This document shows, piece after piece, positions 35,107-42,682 of a stretch of 64,000 nucleotides of DNA. Position numbers and translations under genes: made by a program. The DNA is taken from positions 1,194,823 through 1,258,822 of the forward strand of contig NZ_CP085327.1 in the NCBI RefSeq assembly GCF_020614375.1, given 5' to 3'. Source of the DNA: Haladaptatus salinisoli. Its GTDB lineage: Archaea; Halobacteriota; Halobacteria; Halobacteriales; Haladaptataceae. The notes beneath the pieces were generated by a model. It was not told the origin of the DNA. It made no database searches and was given only the letters and a program-made list of their open reading frames with translations. Position 1 is the first letter of the stretch. Each line of letters starts with the position of its first letter.

Positions 35107-35730
35107 CCGTACCGGTAGACGAAACCGGCGACCGAGAGCGGGACGGTGGCGAGCCAGAGGAGTACGCGCAGAGCGAGGCGTCCGAGCGACGAGAGCGGGT
35201 CCGATATCCACGAGTCCTGCACGACGTAGTATCGTCCGTCGTCGCGGACGATGCGGTGCACCGCGTCGATTTCGCTGGACGATACCGCGCGGCCGCCCTC
35301 GACTGCGTTCCGTATCGCTTCGTCGTACCGCGTGACCGAGGGAGTCGGAGAGTACGCGATATCCGAGAGGACCTTCGTTCGAGATACTTTTTGCGACGAG
35401 ACGAACACCGTCCCGTTCCGGCTCTCGGCGGTCGGCTCGAAGTACCCGTCGGGGGTGGCGGTGTACTGGTAGTCCGCGTACAGTTCCCGGTTTTTAGCGT
35501 CGAGTGCGATAGGGTCGTTTCTCGCTCGCATCTCGACTCCGCAGGTGCGAGACGCCTCGAAGAAGCACCGACGGACGGACGGACGGATGCGCAGCGATGT
35601 ACCGATGCGCGTTCGACTCGTTCAGCTCCACGGCCCGGTACTCGTACCGCGGTTCGTCGGCGCGAGGAAACAGCCAGAGTGCGTTGGCGGCGAACGCGAA
35701 ACAGAGGAGGCCTTTCAGTCGTCGGTTCAC
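35103..35730 (-). pseudogene. membrane-anchored protein split by a 4-nt microsatellite frameshift
   Basis: The first frame starts at GTG 35730 (another GTG at 35766) with a membrane helix (LKGLLCFAFAANALWLF) and runs through LNESNAHRYIAAHPSV, then goes out of frame. The second frame carries FFEASRTCGVEMRARND and a C-terminal helix (VLLWLATVPLSVAGFVY). The break falls on four ACGG units on the plus strand at 35571-35587. Removing one unit gives one continuous frame of 207 residues joining HPSVRR to CFFEASRTCG. Function unknown; the two anchors suggest a domain outside the membrane. Confidence 0.75.
35571..35587. repeat. tetranucleotide microsatellite (ACGG)4
   Basis: Four perfect ACGG units plus one extra A occur inside the reading frame of the membrane-anchored gene. 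Slippage by one unit changes the frame by one base, switching the gene on or off. Confidence 0.75.
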
Positions 35731-35835
35731 GGAGACGCCTCTCGTCGGAGGGACACACCGCAACACCGCCAGAAAGTGATATATAATTTACGTTCGGGTG
35801 AACGGAAAGAACCGAGAGGAGACGACGAGCGCGAT

Positions 35836-36108
35836 TTAAGCGTTCGGTTGGACGCGCACCGTGTCGCCCGCTTCGACGGGGCTGCGGGCCGAGAGGGGTT
35901 CGGCCTCGCGCTCCGATTCGCGGAGGATGCGGGTGTCCGAACGGATGCCGAGTCCGTCGGCGATTCCGGCGCTAACCTGCGGTCCGTACTTCTCGCCGAG
36001 TTGATTCACCACGTCTTCGACGGTCGCCTCCTCGGGAACCGCGACGCGGGCGTCGCGGGTACCGGTTCGCGCCACAAGCGGGCCGGAGAGTTTAACTGTG
36101 ACGTTCAT
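35836..36108 (-). CDS. MoaD/ThiS-family ubiquitin-like protein without C-terminal GlyGly
   Basis: 90 residues from ATG 36108. A beta-grasp fold is evident (MNVTVKLSGPLVARTG, then ATVEDVVNQLGEKYGP, then GDTVRVQPNA). MoaD, ThiS and SAMP proteins end in GlyGly, which is adenylated and thiolated, whereas this one ends PNA. It therefore cannot act as a standard sulfur carrier or protein tag and may be a binding-only beta-grasp protein. It is divergent from the aldolase gene. Confidence 0.78.
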   Translation of the reverse strand: MNVTVKLSGPLVARTGTRDARVAVPEEATVEDVVNQLGEKYGPQVSAGIADGLGIRSDTRILRESEREAEPLSARSPVEAGDTVRVQPNA

Positions 36109-36206
36109 ACGCGTACGTAGGAGCCCCGGGATTAAAAGTTTACTCACTACCGAAAAAGAACTCTCGGAGCAAAACTCCTTATTGGCTCGGGCGACGATGT
36201 TCCGCC

Positions 36207-37121
36207 ATGGCACACGCACCCGAGCCGGGGTCGGACGACCCGCTCTCGCTGCACGGAATCATCCCGCCCACCATCACCGCGTTCCACGAGGACGAGTCGG
36301 TCGACTACGAGTCGACGGCGGCGCACGCGGAGTTCGTCGTGGATGGCGGCGCGCGCGGCGTGTTCCCCCTTGGAACCAACGGGGAGTTTCCGCTCCTGAC
36401 GGGCGAGGAACGTCGCGGCGTCGTCGAGGCGGTCGTCGACGCCGTGGACGAGGTTCCGGTCATCGCGGGCGTCGGCGCGCCGAGCACGCACGAGACCGTG
36501 GCCCACGCCGAACACGCCGAATCGGTCGGCGCTGACGGCGTCGTCGTCGTCACGCCGTACTACTACCCGCTGGACCACGACGCCGCACTCTCCCACTATC
36601 GGCGCGTCTGCGATGCGGTCGACCTGCCGGTGTACGTCTACCACATCCCGAGCAAGACCGGGAACTCGCTGTCGCTCGACACCCTCGCCGAACTCGCCGC
36701 CGTCCCGAACATCGCGGGCGTCAAGGATTCGAGCAAGGACGTGCCGTGGCTCGCGCAGGCTATCGACGCGCACCCCGAACTCACGTTCCTCGCCGGCTCC
36801 GACTCGCTGCTGTTCGCCGGACTCGAAGTCGGCTGTACGGGCATGGTCAGCGCGGTCGCGAACGCCTTCCCGGAACTGGTCGTCGACCTCTACGACGCCT
36901 ACGACGCCGGCGACGAGGACCGCGCACGAGAGCTTCAGAGCGAGGTGTTCGCGGTTCGAGACGCCTTCAAGGGCGGGTCGTACATGGCCGGCGTGAAGAC
37001 GGCGCTCGACCTGCGGGACGTGGGTTTCTCGCCCGGCCCGCTCCGGAGCCCCCTCCGGAAGATGAACGACGCCGATCGGGCGTCGCTGGAGTCCGACCTC
37101 CGCGCGCTCGACCTGCTCTAG
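36207..37121 (+). CDS. DapA/KDG-aldolase superfamily protein
   Basis: 304 residues. Class I aldolase TIM barrel: LHGIIPPTITAF, FPLGTNGEFPLLTGEER, the tyrosine motif VYVYHIPSKTG, and the Schiff-base lysine in IAGVKDSSKD (about residue 175). GTNGEF in place of DHDPS GTTGES suggests a 2-keto-3-deoxy sugar acid substrate rather than dihydrodipicolinate synthesis. It could supply the aldol cleavage of KDG or KDPG in the semi-phosphorylative Entner-Doudoroff pathway begun by gdh (24751) and gnaD (41201). This is inferred from family and context. Confidence 0.85.
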   Translation: MAHAPEPGSDDPLSLHGIIPPTITAFHEDESVDYESTAAHAEFVVDGGARGVFPLGTNGEFPLLTGEERRGVVEAVVDAVDEVPVIAGVGAPSTHETVAHAEHAESVGADGVVVVTPYYYPLDHDAALSHYRRVCDAVDLPVYVYHIPSKTGNSLSLDTLAELAAVPNIAGVKDSSKDVPWLAQAIDAHPELTFLAGSDSLLFAGLEVGCTGMVSAVANAFPELVVDLYDAYDAGDEDRARELQSEVFAVRDAFKGGSYMAGVKTALDLRDVGFSPGPLRSPLRKMNDADRASLESDLRALDLL

Positions 37122-37187
37122 TCGGCTCCCCGATACTATCGTTCGTCGGGGATAGCCTATAACAAGAAGGACGGTGTGGATGGAAGC

Positions 37188-38000
37188 ATGAAGCCTTCTG
37201 CCGTTCTCGCGGTCGGACTCGCTCTCGTCTGCGTCCTCGGCGGCGTCACCGCCGCCGTCGGCCCGCAATCCGGTGCGCCCACTTCCGCCGTCGACTCCTG
37301 TACGACGATATCGAAATCCGGCCACTACGTCCTCGGAAGCGACGTCCACAACGGAAAGACCCGCATCTCGACCGGCTGCGTCGTCATCCGGGCGGACGAC
37401 GTCGTGCTCGACGGACGCGGGCACACGCTCGACGGGTTCGGCGTCAGCGACACGAGCGGTATACTCGTCGAGAACGCCTCGGACGTGACGGTTCGGAACG
37501 TCCGCGTGAAAGACTGGAACCGCGGCGTCGCGGTCAGAAACGCCTCGGACGTGACGATTCGGGGCGTGAAAGCCACGAACAACGCCATCGGCATCGACGT
37601 CGAGAACTCGAACGCGCGGCTGGTCGGTAACACCGTCACCGGCGACCTTCACGGGGTCGCGCTCGCCGACCCGTGGGACGACGAACTCCGGAACAACGTC
37701 ATCCACCGGAATCACGGCGTCGACGTTCACGCGCCGCTCACTGTCGTCGACGTGTTCGGCGTCCGCCTCACGCTCGGCCCGCCGCTCGACCCCGACCGCG
37801 ACGGGCGCTACGAGGACCTGACAGGGAACGGCGAGACGGGAGTCTGGGACGCGGTGGCGTTCCCGGTCGTCGTGGTGACGGACGCGGTCGGTATCGGCGA
37901 AGTGCCGACGGAACAGCGGAACGCGCTCGATTTCGACGGCGACGGGGGCCTCGACCACGGCGACGTGCTGGCCTACGCCGGGCTCAGGAGCGTCGTTTGA
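37188..38000 (+). CDS. secreted parallel beta-helix (NosD-like) protein with dockerin-like calcium loop
   Basis: 270 residues from ATG 37188, with a Sec-type signal (LAVGLALVCVLGGVTAAVG). Residues about 60-190 form a right-handed parallel beta-helix: repeated units such as NASDVTVRNVRVKDWNRG and NASDVTIRGVKATNNAIG. The C-terminus has a calcium-binding DFDGDGGLDHGDVLAYAG, as in dockerin/EF-hand loops. Probable carbohydrate binding or lyase function at the cell surface. The stop overlaps the end of the convergent GH5-like gene by 17 bp. Confidence 0.8.
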   Translation: MKPSAVLAVGLALVCVLGGVTAAVGPQSGAPTSAVDSCTTISKSGHYVLGSDVHNGKTRISTGCVVIRADDVVLDGRGHTLDGFGVSDTSGILVENASDVTVRNVRVKDWNRGVAVRNASDVTIRGVKATNNAIGIDVENSNARLVGNTVTGDLHGVALADPWDDELRNNVIHRNHGVDVHAPLTVVDVFGVRLTLGPPLDPDRDGRYEDLTGNGETGVWDAVAFPVVVVTDAVGIGEVPTEQRNALDFDGDGGLDHGDVLAYAGLRSVV

Positions 38001-39087
38001 CCGACTTCGCCCACGCCGGCCACCGCTGACGCTCGGTTCCGTCGAAGTCCGCGTCGCCCGACATCGACTTGATGCCGCTGGCGTCGTCCGCGCTCCAGAC
38101 CGCGCCGTCCTCGTGGAAGACCCCGTTGATGACGCCGCGTCGGCGCTGCGTGAGCGAGTACGCGGGTTGGAGCATGAGCGACCAGAAGAAGTTCCCGACG
38201 CCGGACTCCCGGATGACCGGGGCGAGCGAGGCGTAGTTCGGGGTCGCCTGCTCCCGCGAGATATCCCCATTTCCCCAGCCGAAGCTGGCGACGCGCTGCC
38301 ACTCCGTCAACCAGACGGGCATGCTGACGCTCCGCTGGAGGTCGGTCGCCTGCCGGAGCAGATTGCGGTAGATGTCCGGCGTGTTCGGGAAGTTGTAGTG
38401 GAACTGCACCACGTCGATTCCCCAGTCGAAGTAATCGGCGGCGTTCGCCAAACTCGTCGAGCCGACAGTCAGCGGAACGCTCCCACGGTGCTCGCGGATG
38501 ACGCCGAACATCTCGCGTGCGAACCGCTTCTTCCACGGTACCCACCCCGGTTCGTTCATCACCTCGACGGCGAGCAGTCGCTCGTCGTCGCCGTAGTGCT
38601 CCATCACCCACCGCGAGAACCGCCGCGGCTCGTCCCACCGGTCGGGGTTTTTCATCACCTCCTCGCTCGGCGAGTAGACGCCGGTGGCCGTCCACGGATC
38701 GGTGTTGTGGAGGTTCCTCGGCGTCGGCTTCCGCCCGACGCCCTCGAAGATGCCCAACAGGACGCGAATCCCGTGCGAGTCCGCCGTCGAGAGGAAGTGG
38801 TCGATGGACTTCCGCAACCCTTCGGGGTCTTCTAGCCACGCCTCGTAACTGAGCCACGTTCGGAGGGCGTTCAGGTTCAGTCGGGAGGCGAAGCCCATGT
38901 CGCGCTCCGTGACGCCCGGTTCGTAGGTGTGCCACATCTGGAAGAAGTTGAACGCGCGGGCCGGAATGTACATCGCGCCGCGAACGTCCACCGGCGGATC
39001 GGCGGCGAGCGTCGTACACCCGGCGAGCGGAACGGCGGACGCGATACCAGCCGCGAGAAATCCTCGTCTCGTACACCGACGACTCAT
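37984..39087 (-). CDS. Tat lipoprotein with GH5-like (cellulase-type) TIM barrel
   Basis: 367 residues from ATG 39087. The signal SRRCTRRGFLAAGI with lipobox PLAGC makes an exported, lipid-anchored enzyme. The TIM barrel has the two glycosidase glutamates expected for GH-A: LLAVEVMNEPGW (acid/base) and PVWLTEWQRV (nucleophile). The RTWLSYEAWLEDPEG and NFFWSLMLQP stretches fit endo-glycosidases. The substrate is unknown; the adjacent beta-helix and lectin-like proteins suggest polysaccharide handling. Confidence 0.83.
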   Translation of the reverse strand: MSRRCTRRGFLAAGIASAVPLAGCTTLAADPPVDVRGAMYIPARAFNFFQMWHTYEPGVTERDMGFASRLNLNALRTWLSYEAWLEDPEGLRKSIDHFLSTADSHGIRVLLGIFEGVGRKPTPRNLHNTDPWTATGVYSPSEEVMKNPDRWDEPRRFSRWVMEHYGDDERLLAVEVMNEPGWVPWKKRFAREMFGVIREHRGSVPLTVGSTSLANAADYFDWGIDVVQFHYNFPNTPDIYRNLLRQATDLQRSVSMPVWLTEWQRVASFGWGNGDISREQATPNYASLAPVIRESGVGNFFWSLMLQPAYSLTQRRRGVINGVFHEDGAVWSADDASGIKSMSGDADFDGTERQRWPAWAKSVKRRS

Positions 39088-39140
39088 ACGAGACCCGACG
39101 ACGCCGACCAACCTCAAAGTGATGGTACGTTCGCCGACAA

Positions 39141-39152
39141 AATGATAAAACA
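39141..39152 (-). promoter_or_regulatory. probable TATA element of the GH5-like gene
   Basis: GTTTTATCATTT on the minus strand lies 55-65 nt before ATG 39087, implying a leader of about 30 nt. Confidence 0.4.
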
Positions 39153-39167
39153 TCACATAAGTTTATA

Positions 39168-39205
39168 GTTGATTTCACTCGTCGTGTGAGAACGGTGAAA
39201 TCAAC
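39168..39205. promoter_or_regulatory. 11-bp perfect inverted repeat between divergent promoters
   Basis: GTTGATTTCAC (39168-39178) and GTGAAATCAAC (39195-39205) are exact reverse complements separated by 16 bp. The dyad lies between the TATA elements of the GH5-like gene and the DsbA/lectin-like gene, a likely operator for both. Confidence 0.6.
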
Positions 39206-39264
39206 AGTTCGCAACGGTATGCAACGCATTAGGCCGCGTCTAGTAACACTAAACGATTCACCCG

Positions 39265-39275
39265 TTTTATATTAA
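39265..39275 (+). promoter_or_regulatory. TATA box of the DsbA/lectin-like gene
   Basis: TTTTATATTAA lies 20-30 nt before GTG 39296, near leaderless spacing. Confidence 0.5.
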
Positions 39276-39295
39276 ACACTCTTCTGGCAGGAAAC

Positions 39296-40789
39296 GTGAC
39301 GCGAAAGACGACACGACGACAGTTCATGCAACTCTCCGGCGGTGCGGCCTTTTTCGGCTTTGCAGGCGCTGCGAGCGCGAACCGCACGACGAGCGACCCC
39401 GTCTCCGGTGCGCCGGTACCCGACGATCCCGGCCAGTACACCTACGCGACGATGGGCGAGGGAAGCAACCCGACCGCGACGCTGTACGGGAACTTCAAGT
39501 GCCCGTACACCAAGGATTTCGTCCTCAACAACTTGGAAGACGTGATTCGGGAGTTCGTCGAACCCGGACGCCTCGACATCCGCTACCGGGCGTTGGCCTA
39601 CGAACCCCCGGGTGAGTCCTCGCACGGCTCCTCGTACTACTACATCTCCAGCAGCGACCCGCGCATCTCGGAGTGCGCGATGGGCGCGTGGAACGCCGAG
39701 CCGAACGAGTACTGGGCGTTCTTCCGCGACATGTTCGAGAATCGGGTGTCCGGCGACGTAACCTACGACGATATGCGCGCCCGCATGCGACAGTCCGACC
39801 TCGAAGAACGCGACACCGCCATCTCGCGGGCGAAAGACGGGCGCTACGAAGACCCCGTCTACCAGACGCGCTACGCCGCCGGCGACCACGGCGTCGAGTT
39901 CACGCCGACGTTCGAACTGAACGGGGAGACGACGCCTCCGCACCACGACACGCAGGATATCCTGAACTGGATCGAGAACCGCCTGCCGGGGGCCGGTACG
40001 AGCAGCGCCCCCGTCGGCGAGTCCGGTTCCGCGACCGTCGGTCAGGGCGGGGACGACTGGTCGCGCGTCGGCCTCTCGGGGTCGTACGACTCGCCGACCG
40101 CCATCGCCACGTCGTTGTCCTACAACGGTAACCACCCGACTCACGTCCGACTTCGAAACGTCGGAAGCGACCGCTTCGACGCGGCGCTCGAAGAGTGGGA
40201 CTACAAGGACGGCTGGCACACGCAGGAGACGTTCGGATATGCGGTGCTCGAATCGGGGACGCACTCGCTCGACGGCGTGAGCGCCGAAGCGGGGCGAGTG
40301 ACGACCGACCACACCTTCCGTTCCCTCGAATTCGGCGCGAACTTCTCCGCGACGCCGGTCGTCTTCAGTCAGCCGCAGTCCTACCGCGGTTCCCACGCGG
40401 TCGTGACGCGCCACCGCAACGTCTCGACGAGCGGGATGAGCGTTCGGCTCCAAGAGCAGGAGAGTTACGGCGCGCACACGACCGAATCGGTCGGCTACCT
40501 CGCGGTCGAGGAAGGACGCGGGACGCTCGGCGGTGCGGCCTTCGAAGCGGGCCGGACGCCGGAGTCGGTCACCCACGGATGGCACCGAATCTCCTTCGAC
40601 GGGTCGTACTCGAACCCGCGGTTCGTCGCCGACGTCCAGACGTACAAGGGCTGGAACACGTCGGCGGTTCGCTACCGCAACCTCTCCTCGTCGGGCGTCG
40701 AAGTGCGCATCGAGGAGGAACGGAGCGACGACGACGAGGTCACCCACCGCGGCGAGTCCGTCGGCTACCTCGTGTTCGACGGGGCGTAG
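39296..40789 (+). CDS. Tat-exported DsbA-like protein fused to three lectin-like repeats
   Basis: 497 residues from GTG 39296. Tat signal TTRRQFMQLSGG leads a thioredoxin-fold domain (residues about 50-230) with the active site YGNFKCPYTKD, a single-cysteine CxxT variant of CxxC. Residues about 250-497 hold three repeats of about 80 residues sharing a core like VRLRNV...E...GYLAVE (for example LRNVGSDRF, RHRNVSTSG and RYRNLSSSG), resembling modules of secreted adhesion proteins. The fusion suggests redox folding or thiol work tied to a surface glycan. It is divergent from the GH5-like lipoprotein. Confidence 0.82.
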   Translation: MTRKTTRRQFMQLSGGAAFFGFAGAASANRTTSDPVSGAPVPDDPGQYTYATMGEGSNPTATLYGNFKCPYTKDFVLNNLEDVIREFVEPGRLDIRYRALAYEPPGESSHGSSYYYISSSDPRISECAMGAWNAEPNEYWAFFRDMFENRVSGDVTYDDMRARMRQSDLEERDTAISRAKDGRYEDPVYQTRYAAGDHGVEFTPTFELNGETTPPHHDTQDILNWIENRLPGAGTSSAPVGESGSATVGQGGDDWSRVGLSGSYDSPTAIATSLSYNGNHPTHVRLRNVGSDRFDAALEEWDYKDGWHTQETFGYAVLESGTHSLDGVSAEAGRVTTDHTFRSLEFGANFSATPVVFSQPQSYRGSHAVVTRHRNVSTSGMSVRLQEQESYGAHTTESVGYLAVEEGRGTLGGAAFEAGRTPESVTHGWHRISFDGSYSNPRFVADVQTYKGWNTSAVRYRNLSSSGVEVRIEEERSDDDEVTHRGESVGYLVFDGA

Positions 40790-40995
40790 CCGCCGCTCCG
40801 ACGGCCGATCCGCGGACGTTTCGTCCGGACCGAGACGCTTTAGACACCGCTTAATCGCCGTCAGAAGCGGTGATTCCCCGAGAGCGCGTGATCGGAAACC
40901 CGTCGGCGAACGGACGGGAACGGTTCCCCTATCCGACCGTGCGACGAGTTAACTGGTCAATAGTAAGGACGACGGATACCGAAGGGGTAATCGAG

Positions 40996-41121
40996 ATGCC
41001 TGACCAGCAGACCGAATTCAGGGTCGTCGGCTACTACCGCCGAGGTCGGTACGAACTCCGGGCTGAAGACTCCGTCCACGCGTGGATCAGCGCGGAGAAC
41101 CCGGTGGACGTTCTCCAGTAG
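40996..41121 (+). CDS. 41-residue hypothetical protein
   Basis: The short gene from ATG 40996 to TAG 41121 gives a product reading FRVVGYYRRGRYELRAED, then HAWISAENPVDVLQ. The conserved HAWISAENPVDV-like tail resembles a small haloarchaeal DUF family (perhaps DUF7331). The start is not certain because the frame is open further upstream. No partner is implied. Confidence 0.5.
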   Translation: MPDQQTEFRVVGYYRRGRYELRAEDSVHAWISAENPVDVLQ

Positions 41122-41200
41122 GGGGAGACTCGACGAGCGCGCTCCAGTAAGAGCAGTCGATACCAGACGAACTTTTACTACGGGCCAAGTACCCGGACGC

Positions 41201-42439
41201 ATGGTACGCGACTACGCGACGTTGCACGACCCCAACGCGGAGTACACGATGCGCGACCTCTCGACCGAGTCGATGGACCTCACGGCCGATCGAAGCGGTG
41301 CGCGCGACATCGAGATAACCGACGTGCAGACGACGATGGTCGAGGGTAACTTCCCGTGGACGCTCGTGCGGGTCTACACCGACGCCGGCGTGGTCGGCAC
41401 GGGCGAAGCCTACTGGGGCGCGGGCGTGCCCGAACTCATCGCTCGGATGAAACCCTTCCTCGTCGGCGAAAATCCGCTGGACATCGACCGCCTGTTCGAG
41501 CACCTCGTCCAGAAGATGTCGGGCGAAGGTTCCATCCAGGGCGTCACCGTGACGGCCATCTCGGGCATCGACGTCGCCCTCCACGACCTCGCGGGGAAGG
41601 TGCTCGACGTGCCCGCATACCAACTGCTCGGGGGGAAGTACCGCGACGAGGTCCGGGTGTACTGCGACTGCCACACCGCGGAGGAGGCGGACCCGCAAGC
41701 CTGCGCCGACGAGGCCGAGCGCGTGGTCTCCGAACTGGGCTACGACGCCCTGAAGTTCGACCTCGACGTTCCCTCGGGCCACGAGAAGGACCGCGCGAAC
41801 CGCCACCTCCGGAATCCGGAGATAGAGCACAAAGCGAGCATCGTGGAGGCGGTGACCGAGCGCGTCGGCGACCGCGCCGACGTGGCGTTCGACTGCCACT
41901 GGACGTTCTCGGCCGGCAGCGCGAGGCGACTGGCGGACCGACTCGAGGAGTACGACATCTGGTGGCTTGAAGACCCGGTTCCGCCGGAGAACCACGACGT
42001 TCAGCGCGAGGTGACGATGAACACCTCGACGCCCATCGCGGCGGGCGAGAACGTCTACCGCAAGCACGGCCAGCGCAGACTCATCGAACAGCAGGCCGTG
42101 GACATCATCGCGCCCGACATGCCCAAGGTCGGCGGGATGCGCGAGACGCGAAAGATAGCCGACCTCGCGGACACCTACTACATTCCGGTCGCGATGCACA
42201 ACGTCTCCTCGCCAGTCGCGACGATGGGGAGCGCCCACGTCGGCACCGCCATCCCGAACTCGCTGGCGGTCGAGTACCACTCCTACCAGCTCGGCTGGTG
42301 GGAGGACCTCGTGGAGGAGACCGTCATCGAGGACGGCTACATCGAGGTTCCCGAGAGGCCGGGGCTCGGCGTCACGCTCGATATGGACGTCGTCTCTGAG
42401 CACATGGTCGCGGGCGAGGAGTTGTTCGACGAGGAGTGA
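41201..42439 (+). CDS. gnaD: gluconate/galactonate dehydratase-type enolase-superfamily enzyme
   Basis: 412 residues with ATG 41201. Mandelate racemase/muconate-lactonising fold: TGEAYWGAGVPEL, KFDLDVPSGHEKDR, metal ligands in DVAFDCHWTFS, WWLEDPVPPENH and IAAGENVYRK, then AMHNVSSPVATMGSAH. Sugar-acid dehydratases of this shape convert gluconate to 2-keto-3-deoxygluconate, step two of the semi-phosphorylative Entner-Doudoroff route. The gdh and KDG-aldolase-type genes in the window give context support. The symbol is the best guess; xylonate dehydratase is the main alternative. Confidence 0.78.
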   Translation: MVRDYATLHDPNAEYTMRDLSTESMDLTADRSGARDIEITDVQTTMVEGNFPWTLVRVYTDAGVVGTGEAYWGAGVPELIARMKPFLVGENPLDIDRLFEHLVQKMSGEGSIQGVTVTAISGIDVALHDLAGKVLDVPAYQLLGGKYRDEVRVYCDCHTAEEADPQACADEAERVVSELGYDALKFDLDVPSGHEKDRANRHLRNPEIEHKASIVEAVTERVGDRADVAFDCHWTFSAGSARRLADRLEEYDIWWLEDPVPPENHDVQREVTMNTSTPIAAGENVYRKHGQRRLIEQQAVDIIAPDMPKVGGMRETRKIADLADTYYIPVAMHNVSSPVATMGSAHVGTAIPNSLAVEYHSYQLGWWEDLVEETVIEDGYIEVPERPGLGVTLDMDVVSEHMVAGEELFDEE

Positions 42440-42682
42440 GCCTCGTCGAGGAACCGACTCGGCACTGACAATAGAAAGCCCGAGTACGGGTATTCAGGCG
42501 GTAAATTGCCGAACTCCGACAGGCTGCGAAAACGACTACGAACGCCGGTCGTTCGGTGAGAGGCGCGTTTTCATCCCTCGCCGTCAATCGGCGGATACAT
42601 TGGTAGACGGTTAGGTCCCGAAAGAAATTTTAAGAAAGATTGGGCGCAAAACTTATTCGGTGGCGATTCCTCCAAATCTGCC

